Origin: Pseudomonas sp. PICF141
GTDB taxonomy: Bacteria > Pseudomonadota > Gammaproteobacteria > Pseudomonadales > Pseudomonadaceae
DNA: 64,000 nucleotides
Assembly: GCF_002286815.1 (NCBI RefSeq)
Contig: NZ_MUNM01000087.1
Location: 62,001-126,000, forward strand
Reading direction: 5' to 3'
Positions within the stretch are counted from its first letter, which is position 1, and every line of letters starts with the position of its first letter. The notes below the pieces were generated by a model. That model saw nothing but the letters and a program-made list of their open reading frames with translations. It searched no databases and was not told the DNA's origin. This document shows positions 1 to 8,434 of the stretch, piece after piece. Made by a program: the position numbers and the translations under genes.

Positions 1-89
1 CAAGCCCGCTCAATCATCCGCTGGATGGCGCGCTGTTATCGATTCGAGTGGATGTACCCGGAAAAGCCTGTCAGCGATTTTCTGGGTAA
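1..89. other. Window edge, no gene recognised
   Basis: This stretch precedes the first promoter. Short open frames run in from the left edge, but none has a recognisable product, so the 3' end of an upstream gene can be neither supported nor excluded. Confidence 0.3.
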
Positions 90-149
90 ATCCCAGAATA
101 TGGGATGTAAAATTATATATTGAGATTATTTGGCGGTCGGGTTTATAGT
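90..149 (+). promoter_or_regulatory. Sigma-70 promoter with semi-palindromic operator, sugar operon 1
   Basis: A TTGAGA -35 box (120-125) and TATAGT -10 box (144-149) are separated by 18 nt. An imperfect inverted repeat (about 90-126) overlaps the -35; its left part contains the palindrome ATCCCAGAATATGGGAT. The same -35, -10, spacing and ATATGGGAT...TATATATTGAGAT pattern recurs upstream of dgoK (12267-12325), so both promoters probably answer to the same regulator. The IclR protein encoded at 16731 is the nearest candidate; that link is inference. Confidence 0.7.
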
Positions 150-202
150 CGGCCCCATCAGTTACACGCACTCACACTTAAAAAAACAAAACAGGTGAAG
201 TG

Positions 203-370
203 ATGCAGCGATATTCCACCGCACTCCTTTCTGGAGTCAGTGCTTCAGGCCGCCTCGGCGCCCGGGCGTTTTCGCGCCTGCCTGCCTGTTCCCAACAGCT
301 TTTTGACCGGACATCGACAGATCTCCGGTTTTCGTCGTGCCTTCCAACAGGAGTGTTGATCCATGGCTGA
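203..370 (+). CDS. Possible 55-residue leader ORF
   Basis: An ATG at 203 lies downstream of ACAGGTGAAG, the same ribosome-binding context found before dgoK (AACAGGTGAAGCG then ATG at 12365). The frame runs 55 codons and stops at 368-370, overlapping the start of the SDR gene at 363 by 8 nt. The peptide shows no domain and is rich in Ser, Leu and Arg. It may be a translated leader coupled to the SDR gene, or the residue of a gene lost after promoter duplication. Expression is not supported by anything beyond the start site. Confidence 0.3.
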   Translation: MQRYSTALLSGVSASGRLGARAFSRLPACSQQLFDRTSTDLRFSSCLPTGVLIHG

Positions 371-1181
371 ACCTCTTTCCTTGCCACCGGTGCCCGAACC
401 GCCCAAGGGCGAGCGGCTGAAAAACAAGGTGGTGCTGCTGACCGGTGCCGCTCAGGGCATCGGCGAAGCGATTGTCGCGACCTTCGCCTCTCAACAGGCC
501 AAGCTGATCATCAGCGATATCCAGGGCGAAAAAGTCGAAAAAGTCGCGGCGCACTGGCGTGAACAAGGCGCGGATGTCGTGGCGATCAAGGCCGACGTGT
601 CGCGCCAGCAAGACCTGCAGGCCATGGCCGGACTGGCCATTGAGCTTCACGGTCGAATCGACGTGTTGGTCAATTGCGCCGGGGTCAACGTATTCCGCGA
701 CCCGCTGCAAATGACCGAAGAAGATTGGCGTCGCTGCTTCGCCATCGATCTGGACGGCGCCTGGTATGGCTGCAAAGCTGTGTTGCCGCAGATGATCGAG
801 CAGGGCATCGGCAGCATCATCAACATCGCCTCCACCCATTCCACTCACATCATTCCCGGCTGCTTCCCGTACCCGGTGGCCAAGCATGGCTTGCTCGGGC
901 TGACCCGCGCCTTGGGCATCGAATACGCACCCAAAGGCATTCGGGTCAACGCCATCGCGCCGGGCTATATCGAAACCCAGCTGAACGTCGATTACTGGAA
1001 CGGTTTTGCCGACCCCCATGCCGAACGTCAGCGGGCCTTTGACCTGCATCCACCGCAGCGCATCGGCCAGCCGATTGAAGTGGCGATGACCGCTGTGTTC
1101 CTGGCCAGCGATGAAGCGCCGTTCATTAACGCTTCATGCATCACCATCGATGGTGGGCGTTCGGTCATGTACCACGACTGA
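363..1181 (+). CDS. SDR family sugar dehydrogenase (probable D-galactose/L-arabinose 1-dehydrogenase)
   Basis: This is a 272-residue classical short-chain dehydrogenase. The NAD(P)-binding TGAAQGIG motif lies near residues 26-33, NCAG follows in the middle, and the catalytic Ser (NIAST) and Tyr-x-x-x-Lys (YPVAK) are intact, with a usual C-terminal IDGG. The start at 363 follows AACAGGAG with good spacing. It sits first in an operon with an AraF/AraG/AraH-type importer and shares its promoter with the dgoKAD operon. The simplest role is cytoplasmic oxidation of an imported aldose, probably galactose, to the lactone. Substrate is inferred from context; arabinose or fucose remain possible. Confidence 0.7.
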   Translation: MAEPLSLPPVPEPPKGERLKNKVVLLTGAAQGIGEAIVATFASQQAKLIISDIQGEKVEKVAAHWREQGADVVAIKADVSRQQDLQAMAGLAIELHGRIDVLVNCAGVNVFRDPLQMTEEDWRRCFAIDLDGAWYGCKAVLPQMIEQGIGSIINIASTHSTHIIPGCFPYPVAKHGLLGLTRALGIEYAPKGIRVNAIAPGYIETQLNVDYWNGFADPHAERQRAFDLHPPQRIGQPIEVAMTAVFLASDEAPFINASCITIDGGRSVMYHD

Positions 1182-1311
1182 ATGCTCAGGATTTCAAGCG
1201 CGAAACTACGTCTGAAATCCAATCATCATACGATATGACTATTGGTTGCGTGCTTCGACCGCTGTATTGGCTTTCAAATAACGCTCAAAAAAAATAACAA
1301 GGAGTCAGCTT
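1182..1311 (+). promoter_or_regulatory. Intergenic hairpin between dehydrogenase and ABC genes
   Basis: Inverted 8-mers GGATTTCA (1189-1196) and TGAAATCC (1213-1220) can form a hairpin, followed by a short palindrome TCATA-CGA-TATGA near 1226-1238. There is no T-tract, so the hairpin looks like an mRNA processing or stability element rather than a terminator. The second palindrome may be an operator. The araF ribosome-binding site AAGGAG ends the gap. Confidence 0.35.
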
Positions 1312-2316
1312 ATGAAACGTCGTCGTGGGATCCGTTCCCTGTGCTGTGCCGCTTTGGCGGTTACCGCGGTCAGCCTGAGCAGCACATTGCTGGCGGCCGA
1401 TGAAGTGAAGATCGGTTTTCTGGTCAAACAAGCGGAAGAACCCTGGTTCCAGACCGAATGGGCTTTCGCCGAAAAGGCCGGTAAGGACAAGGGCTTCACC
1501 GTCATCAAGATCGCCGTGCCTGATGGCGAGAAAACCCTCTCGGCCATCGACAGTCTGGCGGCCAACGGCGCCAAGGGCTTCGTGATCTGCCCGCCGGACG
1601 TGTCCCTCGGCCCGGCAATCATGGCCAAGGCCAAGCTCAACGGTTTGAAAGTGATTGCCGTCGATGACCGTTTCGTCGATGCCGGCGGCAAGTTCATGGA
1701 AGACGTTCCGTACCTGGGCATGGCGGCTTTCGAAGTCGGCCAGAAGCAGGGCGCCGCCATGGCCGCTGAAGCGAAAAAACGCGGCTGGGACTGGAAAGAC
1801 ACTTACGCGGTGATCAACACCTACAATGAACTCGACACCGGCAAGAAGCGCACTGACGGCTCCGTCAAAGCGCTGGAAGACGCCGGCATGCCCAAAGACC
1901 ACATCCTCTTCTCCGCACTGAAAACCCTCGACGTACCGGGCAGCATGGACGCCACCAACTCGGCCTTGGTGAAGCTACCGGGCGCGGCGAAAAACCTGAT
2001 CATCGGCGGCATGAACGACAACACCGTTCTGGGCGGCGTGCGCGCCACGGAGAGTGCCGGTTTTGCCGCGGCCAACGTGATCGGCATCGGCATCAACGGC
2101 ACCGATGCCATCGGCGAACTGAAAAAACCCGACAGCGGCTTCTTCGGCTCAATGCTGCCGAGCCCGCACCTCGAGGGCTACAACACCGCGAGCATGATGT
2201 ACGAGTGGGTCACCACCGGCAAAGAACCGCCCAAATACACCGCAATGGACGACGTCACGCTGATCACGCGCGACAACTTCAAGCAGGAACTGGAAAAAAT
2301 CGGCCTGTGGAACTGA
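1312..2316 (+). CDS. araF: Sugar ABC transporter periplasmic binding protein, AraF type
   Basis: This 334-residue protein has a signal peptide (MKRRRG start, hydrophobic core, cleavage about LLAADE). The mature domain is a periplasmic binding protein-like fold of the pentose/hexose class, with GFLVKQAEEPWFQTEW at its start and NGTDAIGELK near the end, typical of arabinose-binding proteins. AraF proteins bind L-arabinose and D-galactose. With the downstream ATPase and permease it forms a complete importer. Because the operon shares its promoter with the galactonate genes, galactose is a likely physiological ligand. The start follows AACAAGGAG. Confidence 0.85.
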   Translation: MKRRRGIRSLCCAALAVTAVSLSSTLLAADEVKIGFLVKQAEEPWFQTEWAFAEKAGKDKGFTVIKIAVPDGEKTLSAIDSLAANGAKGFVICPPDVSLGPAIMAKAKLNGLKVIAVDDRFVDAGGKFMEDVPYLGMAAFEVGQKQGAAMAAEAKKRGWDWKDTYAVINTYNELDTGKKRTDGSVKALEDAGMPKDHILFSALKTLDVPGSMDATNSALVKLPGAAKNLIIGGMNDNTVLGGVRATESAGFAAANVIGIGINGTDAIGELKKPDSGFFGSMLPSPHLEGYNTASMMYEWVTTGKEPPKYTAMDDVTLITRDNFKQELEKIGLWN

Positions 2317-2382
2317 GGCGTGGTTGATTTCATCGGCGGCCCTGGCGACGGGGCTGCCTGACCGGTGTGATGAGGTGGTGTT

Positions 2383-3927
2383 ATGCACGCGCACGTACAA
2401 ACAAATGAACAAGGCACTGGCGGCAGCCTGCGCTTCAATGGAATCGGTAAAACCTTTCCCGGGGTCAAGGCACTGGACGGCATCAGTTTCGTCGCCCATC
2501 CGGGGCAGGTTCACGCCTTGATGGGCGAGAACGGTGCCGGCAAATCCACGCTGCTGAAAATCCTCGGCGGTGCTTACACGCCGAGTAGCGGCGATTTGCG
2601 GATCGGCGAGCAAACGAGGGTTTTCAAATCCACCGCCGACAGCATTGGCAGCGGGGTCGCGGTGATCCATCAGGAGCTGCACCTGGTGCCGGAAATGACC
2701 GTCGCCGAGAACCTGTTTCTCGGCCATTTGCCGGCGAGTTTCGGCCTGATCAATCGCGGCGCTTTGCGGCAACAGGCATTGGCCTGCCTCAAAGGCCTGG
2801 CCGATGAAATCGATCCGCAAGAGAAAGTGGGGCGCTTGTCGCTCGGTCAGCGGCAACTGGTGGAAATCGCCAAGGCGTTGTCCCGTGGCGCGCATGTGAT
2901 TGCATTCGACGAACCCACCAGCAGCCTGTCGGCACGGGAAATCGATCGCTTGATGGCGATCATCGGGCGCCTGCGCGACGAAGGCAAAGTAGTGCTTTAC
3001 GTGTCCCATCGCATGGAAGAAGTATTCCGCATCTGCAACGCGGTGACCGTGTTCAAGGACGGTCGCTTCGTGCGCACTTTCGAGGACATGAGCGCGCTGA
3101 CCCATGATCAGTTAGTGACGTGCATGGTCGGTCGCGACATTCAGGATATCTACGATTACCGCAGCCGTCCGCGTGGCGCGGTGGCACTCAAGGTCGACAA
3201 GTTACTGGGGCCGGGCTTGCGTGAACCGGTGAGTTTCGAGGTGCACAAGGGGGAGATTCTCGGGCTGTTCGGCCTGGTCGGGGCCGGGCGCACCGAGCTG
3301 TTCCGGATGCTCAGCGGGCTCACGCGCAACACCGCCGGGCGCCTGGAGTTGCGCGGTCGTGAACTGAAACTGCGTTCGCCGCGCGATGCCATCGCGGCGG
3401 GGATTCTGCTGTGCCCCGAGGACCGCAAGAAGGAGGGCATCCTGCCGCTGGCAAGCGTCGCCGAGAACATCAACATCAGCGCTCGCAGCGCCCATTCCAC
3501 CTTCGGCTGCCTGTTGCGCGGCCTGTGGGAAAAGGACAATGCCGACCAGCAGATCAAGGCGCTGAAGGTGAAGACGCCCAGCGCGGCGCAGAAAATCATG
3601 TACCTGTCTGGCGGCAATCAGCAGAAGGCGATTCTCGGTCGCTGGCTGTCGATGCCGATGAAAGTCCTGCTGCTCGACGAGCCCACCCGGGGCATCGACA
3701 TCGGGGCCAAAGCCGAGATCTACCAGATCATCCATAACCTGGCGGCCAGCGGCATCGCGGTGATTGTGGTGTCCAGCGACCTGATGGAAGTCATGGGCAT
3801 TTCCGACCGCATCCTGGTGCTTTGCGAAGGCGCGATGCGCGGCGAACTGACCCGCGAACATGCCAATGAATCCAACCTGCTGCAACTGGCGCTGCCACGC
3901 CAACGCGCTGCCGACGTGGCGAACTGA
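2383..3927 (+). CDS. araG: Sugar ABC transporter ATP-binding protein, AraG type
   Basis: This 514-residue protein has two fused ABC cassettes, as in all CUT2 sugar importers. The first cassette has Walker A GENGAGKST, signature LSLGQRQ and Walker B VIAFDEPTS. The second has a degenerate Walker A (GLVGAGRTE) with LSGGNQQK and LLLDEPTRGID, which is normal for the family. It energises uptake of the AraF-bound sugar at the inner membrane. It lies 66 nt after araF and 9 nt before the permease start. Confidence 0.88.
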   Translation: MHAHVQTNEQGTGGSLRFNGIGKTFPGVKALDGISFVAHPGQVHALMGENGAGKSTLLKILGGAYTPSSGDLRIGEQTRVFKSTADSIGSGVAVIHQELHLVPEMTVAENLFLGHLPASFGLINRGALRQQALACLKGLADEIDPQEKVGRLSLGQRQLVEIAKALSRGAHVIAFDEPTSSLSAREIDRLMAIIGRLRDEGKVVLYVSHRMEEVFRICNAVTVFKDGRFVRTFEDMSALTHDQLVTCMVGRDIQDIYDYRSRPRGAVALKVDKLLGPGLREPVSFEVHKGEILGLFGLVGAGRTELFRMLSGLTRNTAGRLELRGRELKLRSPRDAIAAGILLCPEDRKKEGILPLASVAENINISARSAHSTFGCLLRGLWEKDNADQQIKALKVKTPSAAQKIMYLSGGNQQKAILGRWLSMPMKVLLLDEPTRGIDIGAKAEIYQIIHNLAASGIAVIVVSSDLMEVMGISDRILVLCEGAMRGELTREHANESNLLQLALPRQRAADVAN

Positions 3928-3936
3928 GAGGTGACT

Positions 3937-4905
3937 ATGACTATCCAAAACAACGCTTTGCCAACCCCGCGCAAACCGCTGGACCTGCGGCGCTTTCTCG
4001 ATGACTGGGTGATGCTGCTGGCGGCCGTCGGGATCTTCGTGCTTTGCACCTTGCTGATCGACAACTTCCTGTCGCCGCTGAACATGCGCGGTCTGGGCCT
4101 GGCGATTTCCACGACCGGGATTGCCGCGTGCACCATGTTGTATTGCCTGGCGTCCGGGCATTTCGACTTGTCGGTGGGCTCGGTGATTGCCTGCGCCGGC
4201 GTGGTTGCGGCAGTGGTGATGCGCGACACCGACAGCGTGTTCCTCGGGGTCAGTGCAGCGCTGGTGATGGGGCTGATTGTCGGGCTGATCAACGGGATCG
4301 TGATCGCCAAGCTGCGGGTCAATGCGTTGATTACCACGCTGGCCACGATGCAGATCGTGCGTGGCCTGGCTTACATTTTTGCCAACGGCAAAGCGGTGGG
4401 CGTTTCCCAGGAACAGTTCTTCGTCTTCGGTAACGGTCAGTTGTTCGGTGTGCCGGTGCCGATTCTGATCACCATCGTCTGCTTTCTGTTTTTCGGCTGG
4501 TTGCTCAATTACACCACCTATGGGCGCAACACCATGGCCATCGGCGGCAATCAGGAAGCGGCGTTGTTGGCCGGGGTCAATGTCGACCGGACCAAGATTC
4601 TTATTTTCGCCGTACACGGTCTGATCGGTGCGTTGGCCGGGGTGATCCTGGCGTCGCGCATGACGTCCGGTCAGCCGATGATTGGCCAGGGTTTCGAGCT
4701 GACGGTGATTTCGGCCTGTGTGCTTGGCGGGGTGTCGCTGAGCGGCGGGATCGGGATGATTCGGCATGTGATTGCCGGGGTGCTGATTCTGGCAATCATC
4801 GAGAACGCGATGAACCTGAAGAATATCGATACGTTCTATCAGTACGTGATTCGCGGTTCGATTCTGTTGCTGGCGGTGGTGATTGACCGGTTGAAACAGC
4901 GCTGA
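3937..4905 (+). CDS. araH: Sugar ABC transporter permease, AraH type
   Basis: This 322-residue BPD_transp_2 (CUT2) permease has about eight to ten hydrophobic segments and the family pattern FDLSVGSV near residue 70. It forms the membrane channel of the AraFGH importer. A GTG at 3931 is in frame, but the ATG at 3937 was chosen because GAGAGGTG then serves as its ribosome-binding site. It ends the operon; a palindromic repeat (4923-4953) follows. Confidence 0.87.
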   Translation: MTIQNNALPTPRKPLDLRRFLDDWVMLLAAVGIFVLCTLLIDNFLSPLNMRGLGLAISTTGIAACTMLYCLASGHFDLSVGSVIACAGVVAAVVMRDTDSVFLGVSAALVMGLIVGLINGIVIAKLRVNALITTLATMQIVRGLAYIFANGKAVGVSQEQFFVFGNGQLFGVPVPILITIVCFLFFGWLLNYTTYGRNTMAIGGNQEAALLAGVNVDRTKILIFAVHGLIGALAGVILASRMTSGQPMIGQGFELTVISACVLGGVSLSGGIGMIRHVIAGVLILAIIENAMNLKNIDTFYQYVIRGSILLLAVVIDRLKQR

Positions 4906-4922
4906 CGGACATTCCTTTACCG

Positions 4923-4953
4923 ATCATTCCCACGCTCTGCGTGGGAACGATCA
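4923..4953. repeat. Short palindromic repeat (CCCACGCTCTGCGTGGG family)
   Basis: A near-perfect palindrome, GATC-A/G-TTCCCACGC and its complement, closes the araFGH operon. The same core recurs within longer elements at 33991-34092 and 35319-35423, marking it as a dispersed repeat family rather than a gene-specific terminator. There is no T-tract. Confidence 0.75.
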
Positions 4954-5021
4954 TTTAAAAGATTCTTCACCCACTTTCACAAAATATTCCTTGCCCGTCC
5001 CAACCCGTTTCAGCTATGACG

Positions 5022-5038
5022 GTACACCCGAGGTGTAC
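5022..5038. promoter_or_regulatory. Candidate GntR operator (perfect inverted repeat)
   Basis: GTACACC (5022-5028) and GGTGTAC (5032-5038) form a perfect 7-bp inverted repeat with a 3-nt spacer, directly before the ATG of the GntR gene. The size and symmetry fit an operator for a dimeric winged-helix GntR protein, and the position suggests autoregulation. It also overlaps the ribosome-binding site (AGGTG). Confidence 0.5.
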
Positions 5039-5752
5039 ATGATTAGACCGCTACGAATTGACAAGAAACAACAGGTGGTCGACGAGCTCGTCCGGCGCAT
5101 CGAAAACGGCCTCATGGAGGACGGCGTTCCATTGCCGGGCGAACATCAGTTGGCTCAAGAATTCAAGGTCAGCCGCGGCACGCTGCGTGAAGCCCTGGTC
5201 GAACTCAAGCGACGCCACGACATCGCTACGCAAGGCGCAGTGGGGTCCATCGTCACGTTCGATGGTGTGGTGCTCGATCAGCGCAACGGCTGGGCCCAAG
5301 CGCTGGCCGACAACGGGGCGCTGATCAATACCGAAGTGCTGCGACTGGAGGCGGTGACCCGATCGGACCTGCTGCCCCGTTTCGGCACCGATCAGTTCAT
5401 CACGCTCGACCGGCGACGGCGCGGCACCGATGGCACGCTGGTCTCCCTTGAGCGCTCATTGATGCCCGCCACCGGAGGCCTGGAAGGGCTGCCGCGAGTC
5501 GGTCTGATCGATGATTCCCTGACCATCACATTGGCCGCCTACGGCTACATCGGTGACCACGGGGATCAGTGGATCGGCGCCGAACCCTTGAATGCCGAAG
5601 ACGCCGAATTGCTCGGACGCCCGGAGGGCACGGTGTTCCTCAAGGCCCTGCGTACCACCTACGACCGTCAGAACCGCTTCATGGAACAAGTCGAAAGCCT
5701 GCTCGATCCGGTGCGCTTTCGTCTGCACTTGCAAATTGGAACTTCAAAATGA
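5039..5752 (+). CDS. GntR family transcriptional regulator (HutC/UTRA type)
   Basis: This 237-residue protein has an N-terminal winged helix (about residues 10-70; LPGEHQLAQEFKVSRGTLREAL is the GntR helix-turn-helix signature) and a C-terminal UTRA-like ligand domain. A TTG 16 codons upstream is in frame, but the ATG at 5039 gives the usual domain start and has AGGTG before it. It overlaps the next gene by 4 nt (ATGA) and is parallel to E. coli yegW in the yegTUVW cluster. It probably represses this cassette in response to its substrate; the ligand is unknown. Confidence 0.83.
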   Translation: MIRPLRIDKKQQVVDELVRRIENGLMEDGVPLPGEHQLAQEFKVSRGTLREALVELKRRHDIATQGAVGSIVTFDGVVLDQRNGWAQALADNGALINTEVLRLEAVTRSDLLPRFGTDQFITLDRRRRGTDGTLVSLERSLMPATGGLEGLPRVGLIDDSLTITLAAYGYIGDHGDQWIGAEPLNAEDAELLGRPEGTVFLKALRTTYDRQNRFMEQVESLLDPVRFRLHLQIGTSK

Positions 5753-6747
5753 CCGCGCACGACCGTGCCCTCGGCGCATTCTATGGACTGGCCCTGGGCG
5801 ATGCGTTGGGCATGCCGACCCAATCCCTGAGCCGCGCCGAGATCAAGGCACGTTTCGGTGAGATTACCGATCTGCAAGACGCGGGCCCCGATCAACCGAT
5901 TGCCGCCAATATGCCCAAAGGTTCGATCACTGACGATACCGAGCAGGCGATTCTGCTCGGCCAATTGTTGATCGCAGGCAAGGGCCGGATCGAACCGGCG
6001 GAGCTGGCCCAACGGCTGATCGAATGGGAAACCAGGATGCGGGCCAAGGGCTCGCAGGATTTGCTCGGCCCCTCGACCAAACACGCTATCGAGATGATCC
6101 TCGCCGGCTATTCGCTGGAAGAGGCAGGCCGCCACGGCACCACCAATGGTGCGGCCATGCGCATTGCGCCGGTGGGGATTGCGGCCGATATTGCCGATCC
6201 CGAGCGTTTCATCCGCGCTGTGGTGCAAGCCTGCCAGGTGACCCACAACACCTCGCTGGGAATAGCCAGTGCGGCGGCGGTGGCGGCTGTGGTTTCCGCA
6301 GGGATCAATGGCATGGACCTGAGCGAGGCATTGCACCTTGGCCAGCAGATCGCCCGGCAAGCCGAAAGCCACGGTCACTGGGTCGCTGGCGGACGTATCG
6401 CGGCGCGCATCGGTTGGGCGTGGAGCATCAGCGTCGACTGCGACAAGGCGTTGCTGGCAGATTTGCTGTACGAGGTGATCGGCACGTCGGTGGCCTCGCA
6501 GGAATCGGTGGTGGTGTCGTTTGCGCTGGCCCGGCAAGTGGCGATCGGGCAGATGACGGCCTTCGAGGCGGTGTGCATGGCGGCCGGTCTGGGCGGAGAT
6601 ACCGATACCATCGCGGCGATTCTCGGCGCCATGCTTGGGGCCTGCCTGGGGCTTGAAAGTTGGCCTGTGGCGATGATCGAGCAGGTTAAAGCAGTCAATG
6701 ATTTGCAACTGGAGCCGTTGGTGCAGGGGCTTCTGGCCTTGCGTTGA
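5749..6747 (+). CDS. ADP-ribosylglycohydrolase family protein (YegU-like)
   Basis: This 332-residue all-alpha protein of the DraG/ARH fold has both metal-binding motifs: TDDTE at residues 61-65 and GGDTDT at 282-287, which bind two magnesium or manganese ions in the family. Family members hydrolyse N- or O-glycosidic bonds of ADP-ribose adducts. In this context, with a permease and a ribokinase-type kinase, a small-molecule N-riboside is a more likely substrate than a modified protein. The ATG overlaps the GntR stop. The E. coli parallel is YegU. Function beyond the fold is inference. Confidence 0.8.
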   Translation: MTAHDRALGAFYGLALGDALGMPTQSLSRAEIKARFGEITDLQDAGPDQPIAANMPKGSITDDTEQAILLGQLLIAGKGRIEPAELAQRLIEWETRMRAKGSQDLLGPSTKHAIEMILAGYSLEEAGRHGTTNGAAMRIAPVGIAADIADPERFIRAVVQACQVTHNTSLGIASAAAVAAVVSAGINGMDLSEALHLGQQIARQAESHGHWVAGGRIAARIGWAWSISVDCDKALLADLLYEVIGTSVASQESVVVSFALARQVAIGQMTAFEAVCMAAGLGGDTDTIAAILGAMLGACLGLESWPVAMIEQVKAVNDLQLEPLVQGLLALR

Positions 6748-6760
6748 CTGTACTGACGTC

Positions 6761-6842
6761 ATCGCGGGCAAGCCCGCTCCCACAGGTGCGGCGTACATCT
6801 CAAGGTTTGTACCATTCCTGTGGGAGCGGGCGTGCCCGCGAT
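6761..6842. repeat. REP doublet
   Basis: Two inverted copies of the ATCGCGGGCAAGCCCGCTCCCACAG-type REP are separated by about 35 nt, between the hydrolase and permease genes. The outer ends form one long imperfect hairpin, as in REPIN elements of P. fluorescens. Confidence 0.85.
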
Positions 6843-6967
6843 AGGCGCGCCGCATACTTGAATTTTTCACCCGCAATGGAGCGCACAGATATGGCAAGGA
6901 TCGCCGGAAAGTCATGTCGACTTCCCAATTGCCCACAACCACAACAATGGCAACAGGAGCAGTTTTC

Positions 6968-8434
6968 ATGAGTTCATCGAACACCGGACAAAGTGCCGGG
7001 CAATTGGAAACCCGTGGCATCGAGCCGGTGCCGGAAGGGGAGTGCAACGGTCATCCGCTGCAACTGTTCTGGGTCTGGTTTGCCGCCAACATTTCCATCC
7101 TCGGCTTACCGTTGGGCGCCACGCTGGTGGCCTTCCGCGGCCTGGCCATCTGGCAGGCGATCATCGTCGCCATCCTCGGTGCCGCCGGTTCGTTCGCGGT
7201 GGTCGGGATCATCTCCATTGCCGGGCGCCGTGGGCGCGCACCGAGCCTGACGCTGTCGCGAGCCATCTTCGGGGTGCGCGGCAATATTGGCCCCACACTG
7301 GTCTCGCTGATGTCACGACTGGGTTGGGAAACCGTCAACACCACCACCGCCGCTTTCGTCTTGCTGTCGCTGTGCTCAATTGTGTTCGGCTCGCCGGTGG
7401 AAGCCAAAAGCTCGCCGCTGCTGACCTTGGTGTTTATCGCGATTTTTGTACTGCTGACGTTGTCGGTGTCCGGCCTCGGTCACGCCACGCTGCTGGTCAT
7501 CCAGAGGTGGGCGACCTACGTGTTCGGTGGGTTGAACATCCTGGTCGGCGGTTTCCTTTGCGCGACCATCGATTGGAGCGCCGTATTCAACGCCACGCCA
7601 GCGCCCCTGAGTGCAATGATCATTGGCATTGGCACCATGGCCGCCGGCACCGGCATCGGTTGGGCCAACGCCGGTGCCGACATGTCGCGCTACCAGCACC
7701 GCAGTGTCAAAGCCATGCGCCTGGTGGCGTCGGCGGCGTTCGGTGCAGGGATTCCGTTGGTACTGCTGATTACCCTCGGCGGTCTGCTATCGGTGGGCAA
7801 TAATGATCTGGCCTCGGCCACTGACCCGATCGTGGCGATCCGCGACATGCTGCCGACCTGGATGGCCGTGCCGTACCTGATCACCGCATTCGGCGGGCTG
7901 CTGCTGTCGAATAACCTGTCCGTGTACTCCGCCGGCTTGACCACGCTGACCCTCGGCCTGAAGGTCAAGCGTGTGTATGCGGTGGTGCTCGATATCATTG
8001 CGATCTTCGCCGGTTCGATCTACTTCATGCTGATCGCCGAGAGCTTTTACGGCCCGTTCATCACCTTCATTTCCTTGCTGGCGGTGCCAATCACGGCGTG
8101 GGTCGGGATCTTTTTGATCGACCTGATTCACCGGCATTACTACAGCCCCAAAGACCTGCTGGACGTCAGCCCGAGCAGCGCCTACTGGTATCGCGGCGGC
8201 GTCGAGTGGCGCGCCTTCGGTGCATGGGCGCTGGCGATCGTGTCGGGCTTCAGTTTCACCACCATTGGCACCACTGAACAAGATGTCTGGTTCCGGGGCT
8301 TTCTGTCCGACTCCTGGCTAGGCCACAACGGCCTGGGCTGGATCGTCACGCTGGTGATGGCCGGTGGCATTTACTGGGTACTCGGCGGTGCCAGGGACCG
8401 TCGCGCTGCGTTGATCGAGCCGGCTCATGCCTAA
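6968..8434 (+). CDS. NCS1 family permease (cytosine/purine/nucleoside type)
   Basis: This 488-residue membrane protein has about twelve hydrophobic segments and the NCS1 pattern, with an N-terminal GIEPVPE...WVWFAANISILGLPLG segment and an ADMSRYQ motif mid-protein (cytosine permease CodB-like). It would bring a nucleobase, nucleoside or related compound into the cell by cation symport. In-frame ATGs exist at 6914 and 6947; 6968 was chosen because CAGGAG lies 9 nt before it. It replaces the MFS transporter YegT of the E. coli cluster and overlaps the kinase gene by 8 nt, so the two are translationally coupled. Confidence 0.82.
   Translation: MSSSNTGQSAGQLETRGIEPVPEGECNGHPLQLFWVWFAANISILGLPLGATLVAFRGLAIWQAIIVAILGAAGSFAVVGIISIAGRRGRAPSLTLSRAIFGVRGNIGPTLVSLMSRLGWETVNTTTAAFVLLSLCSIVFGSPVEAKSSPLLTLVFIAIFVLLTLSVSGLGHATLLVIQRWATYVFGGLNILVGGFLCATIDWSAVFNATPAPLSAMIIGIGTMAAGTGIGWANAGADMSRYQHRSVKAMRLVASAAFGAGIPLVLLITLGGLLSVGNNDLASATDPIVAIRDMLPTWMAVPYLITAFGGLLLSNNLSVYSAGLTTLTLGLKVKRVYAVVLDIIAIFAGSIYFMLIAESFYGPFITFISLLAVPITAWVGIFLIDLIHRHYYSPKDLLDVSPSSAYWYRGGVEWRAFGAWALAIVSGFSFTTIGTTEQDVWFRGFLSDSWLGHNGLGWIVTLVMAGGIYWVLGGARDRRAALIEPAHA

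Noticed and set aside
3202..4767. Long minus-strand open frame (about 520 codons) opposite araG/araH
   Set aside because: It is opposite well-identified ABC genes and has the His/Gln/Arg-rich composition of an antisense shadow in high-GC DNA; no domain or ribosome-binding site.
4923..4953. Palindrome after araH considered as a rho-independent terminator
   Set aside because: It has no T-tract and belongs to a repeat family found elsewhere in the window.
6793..6822. GTACA...TGTAC pair inside the REP doublet considered as a second GntR operator
   Set aside because: The arms are only 5 bp, wide apart, and explained by the variable loop of the REP doublet.
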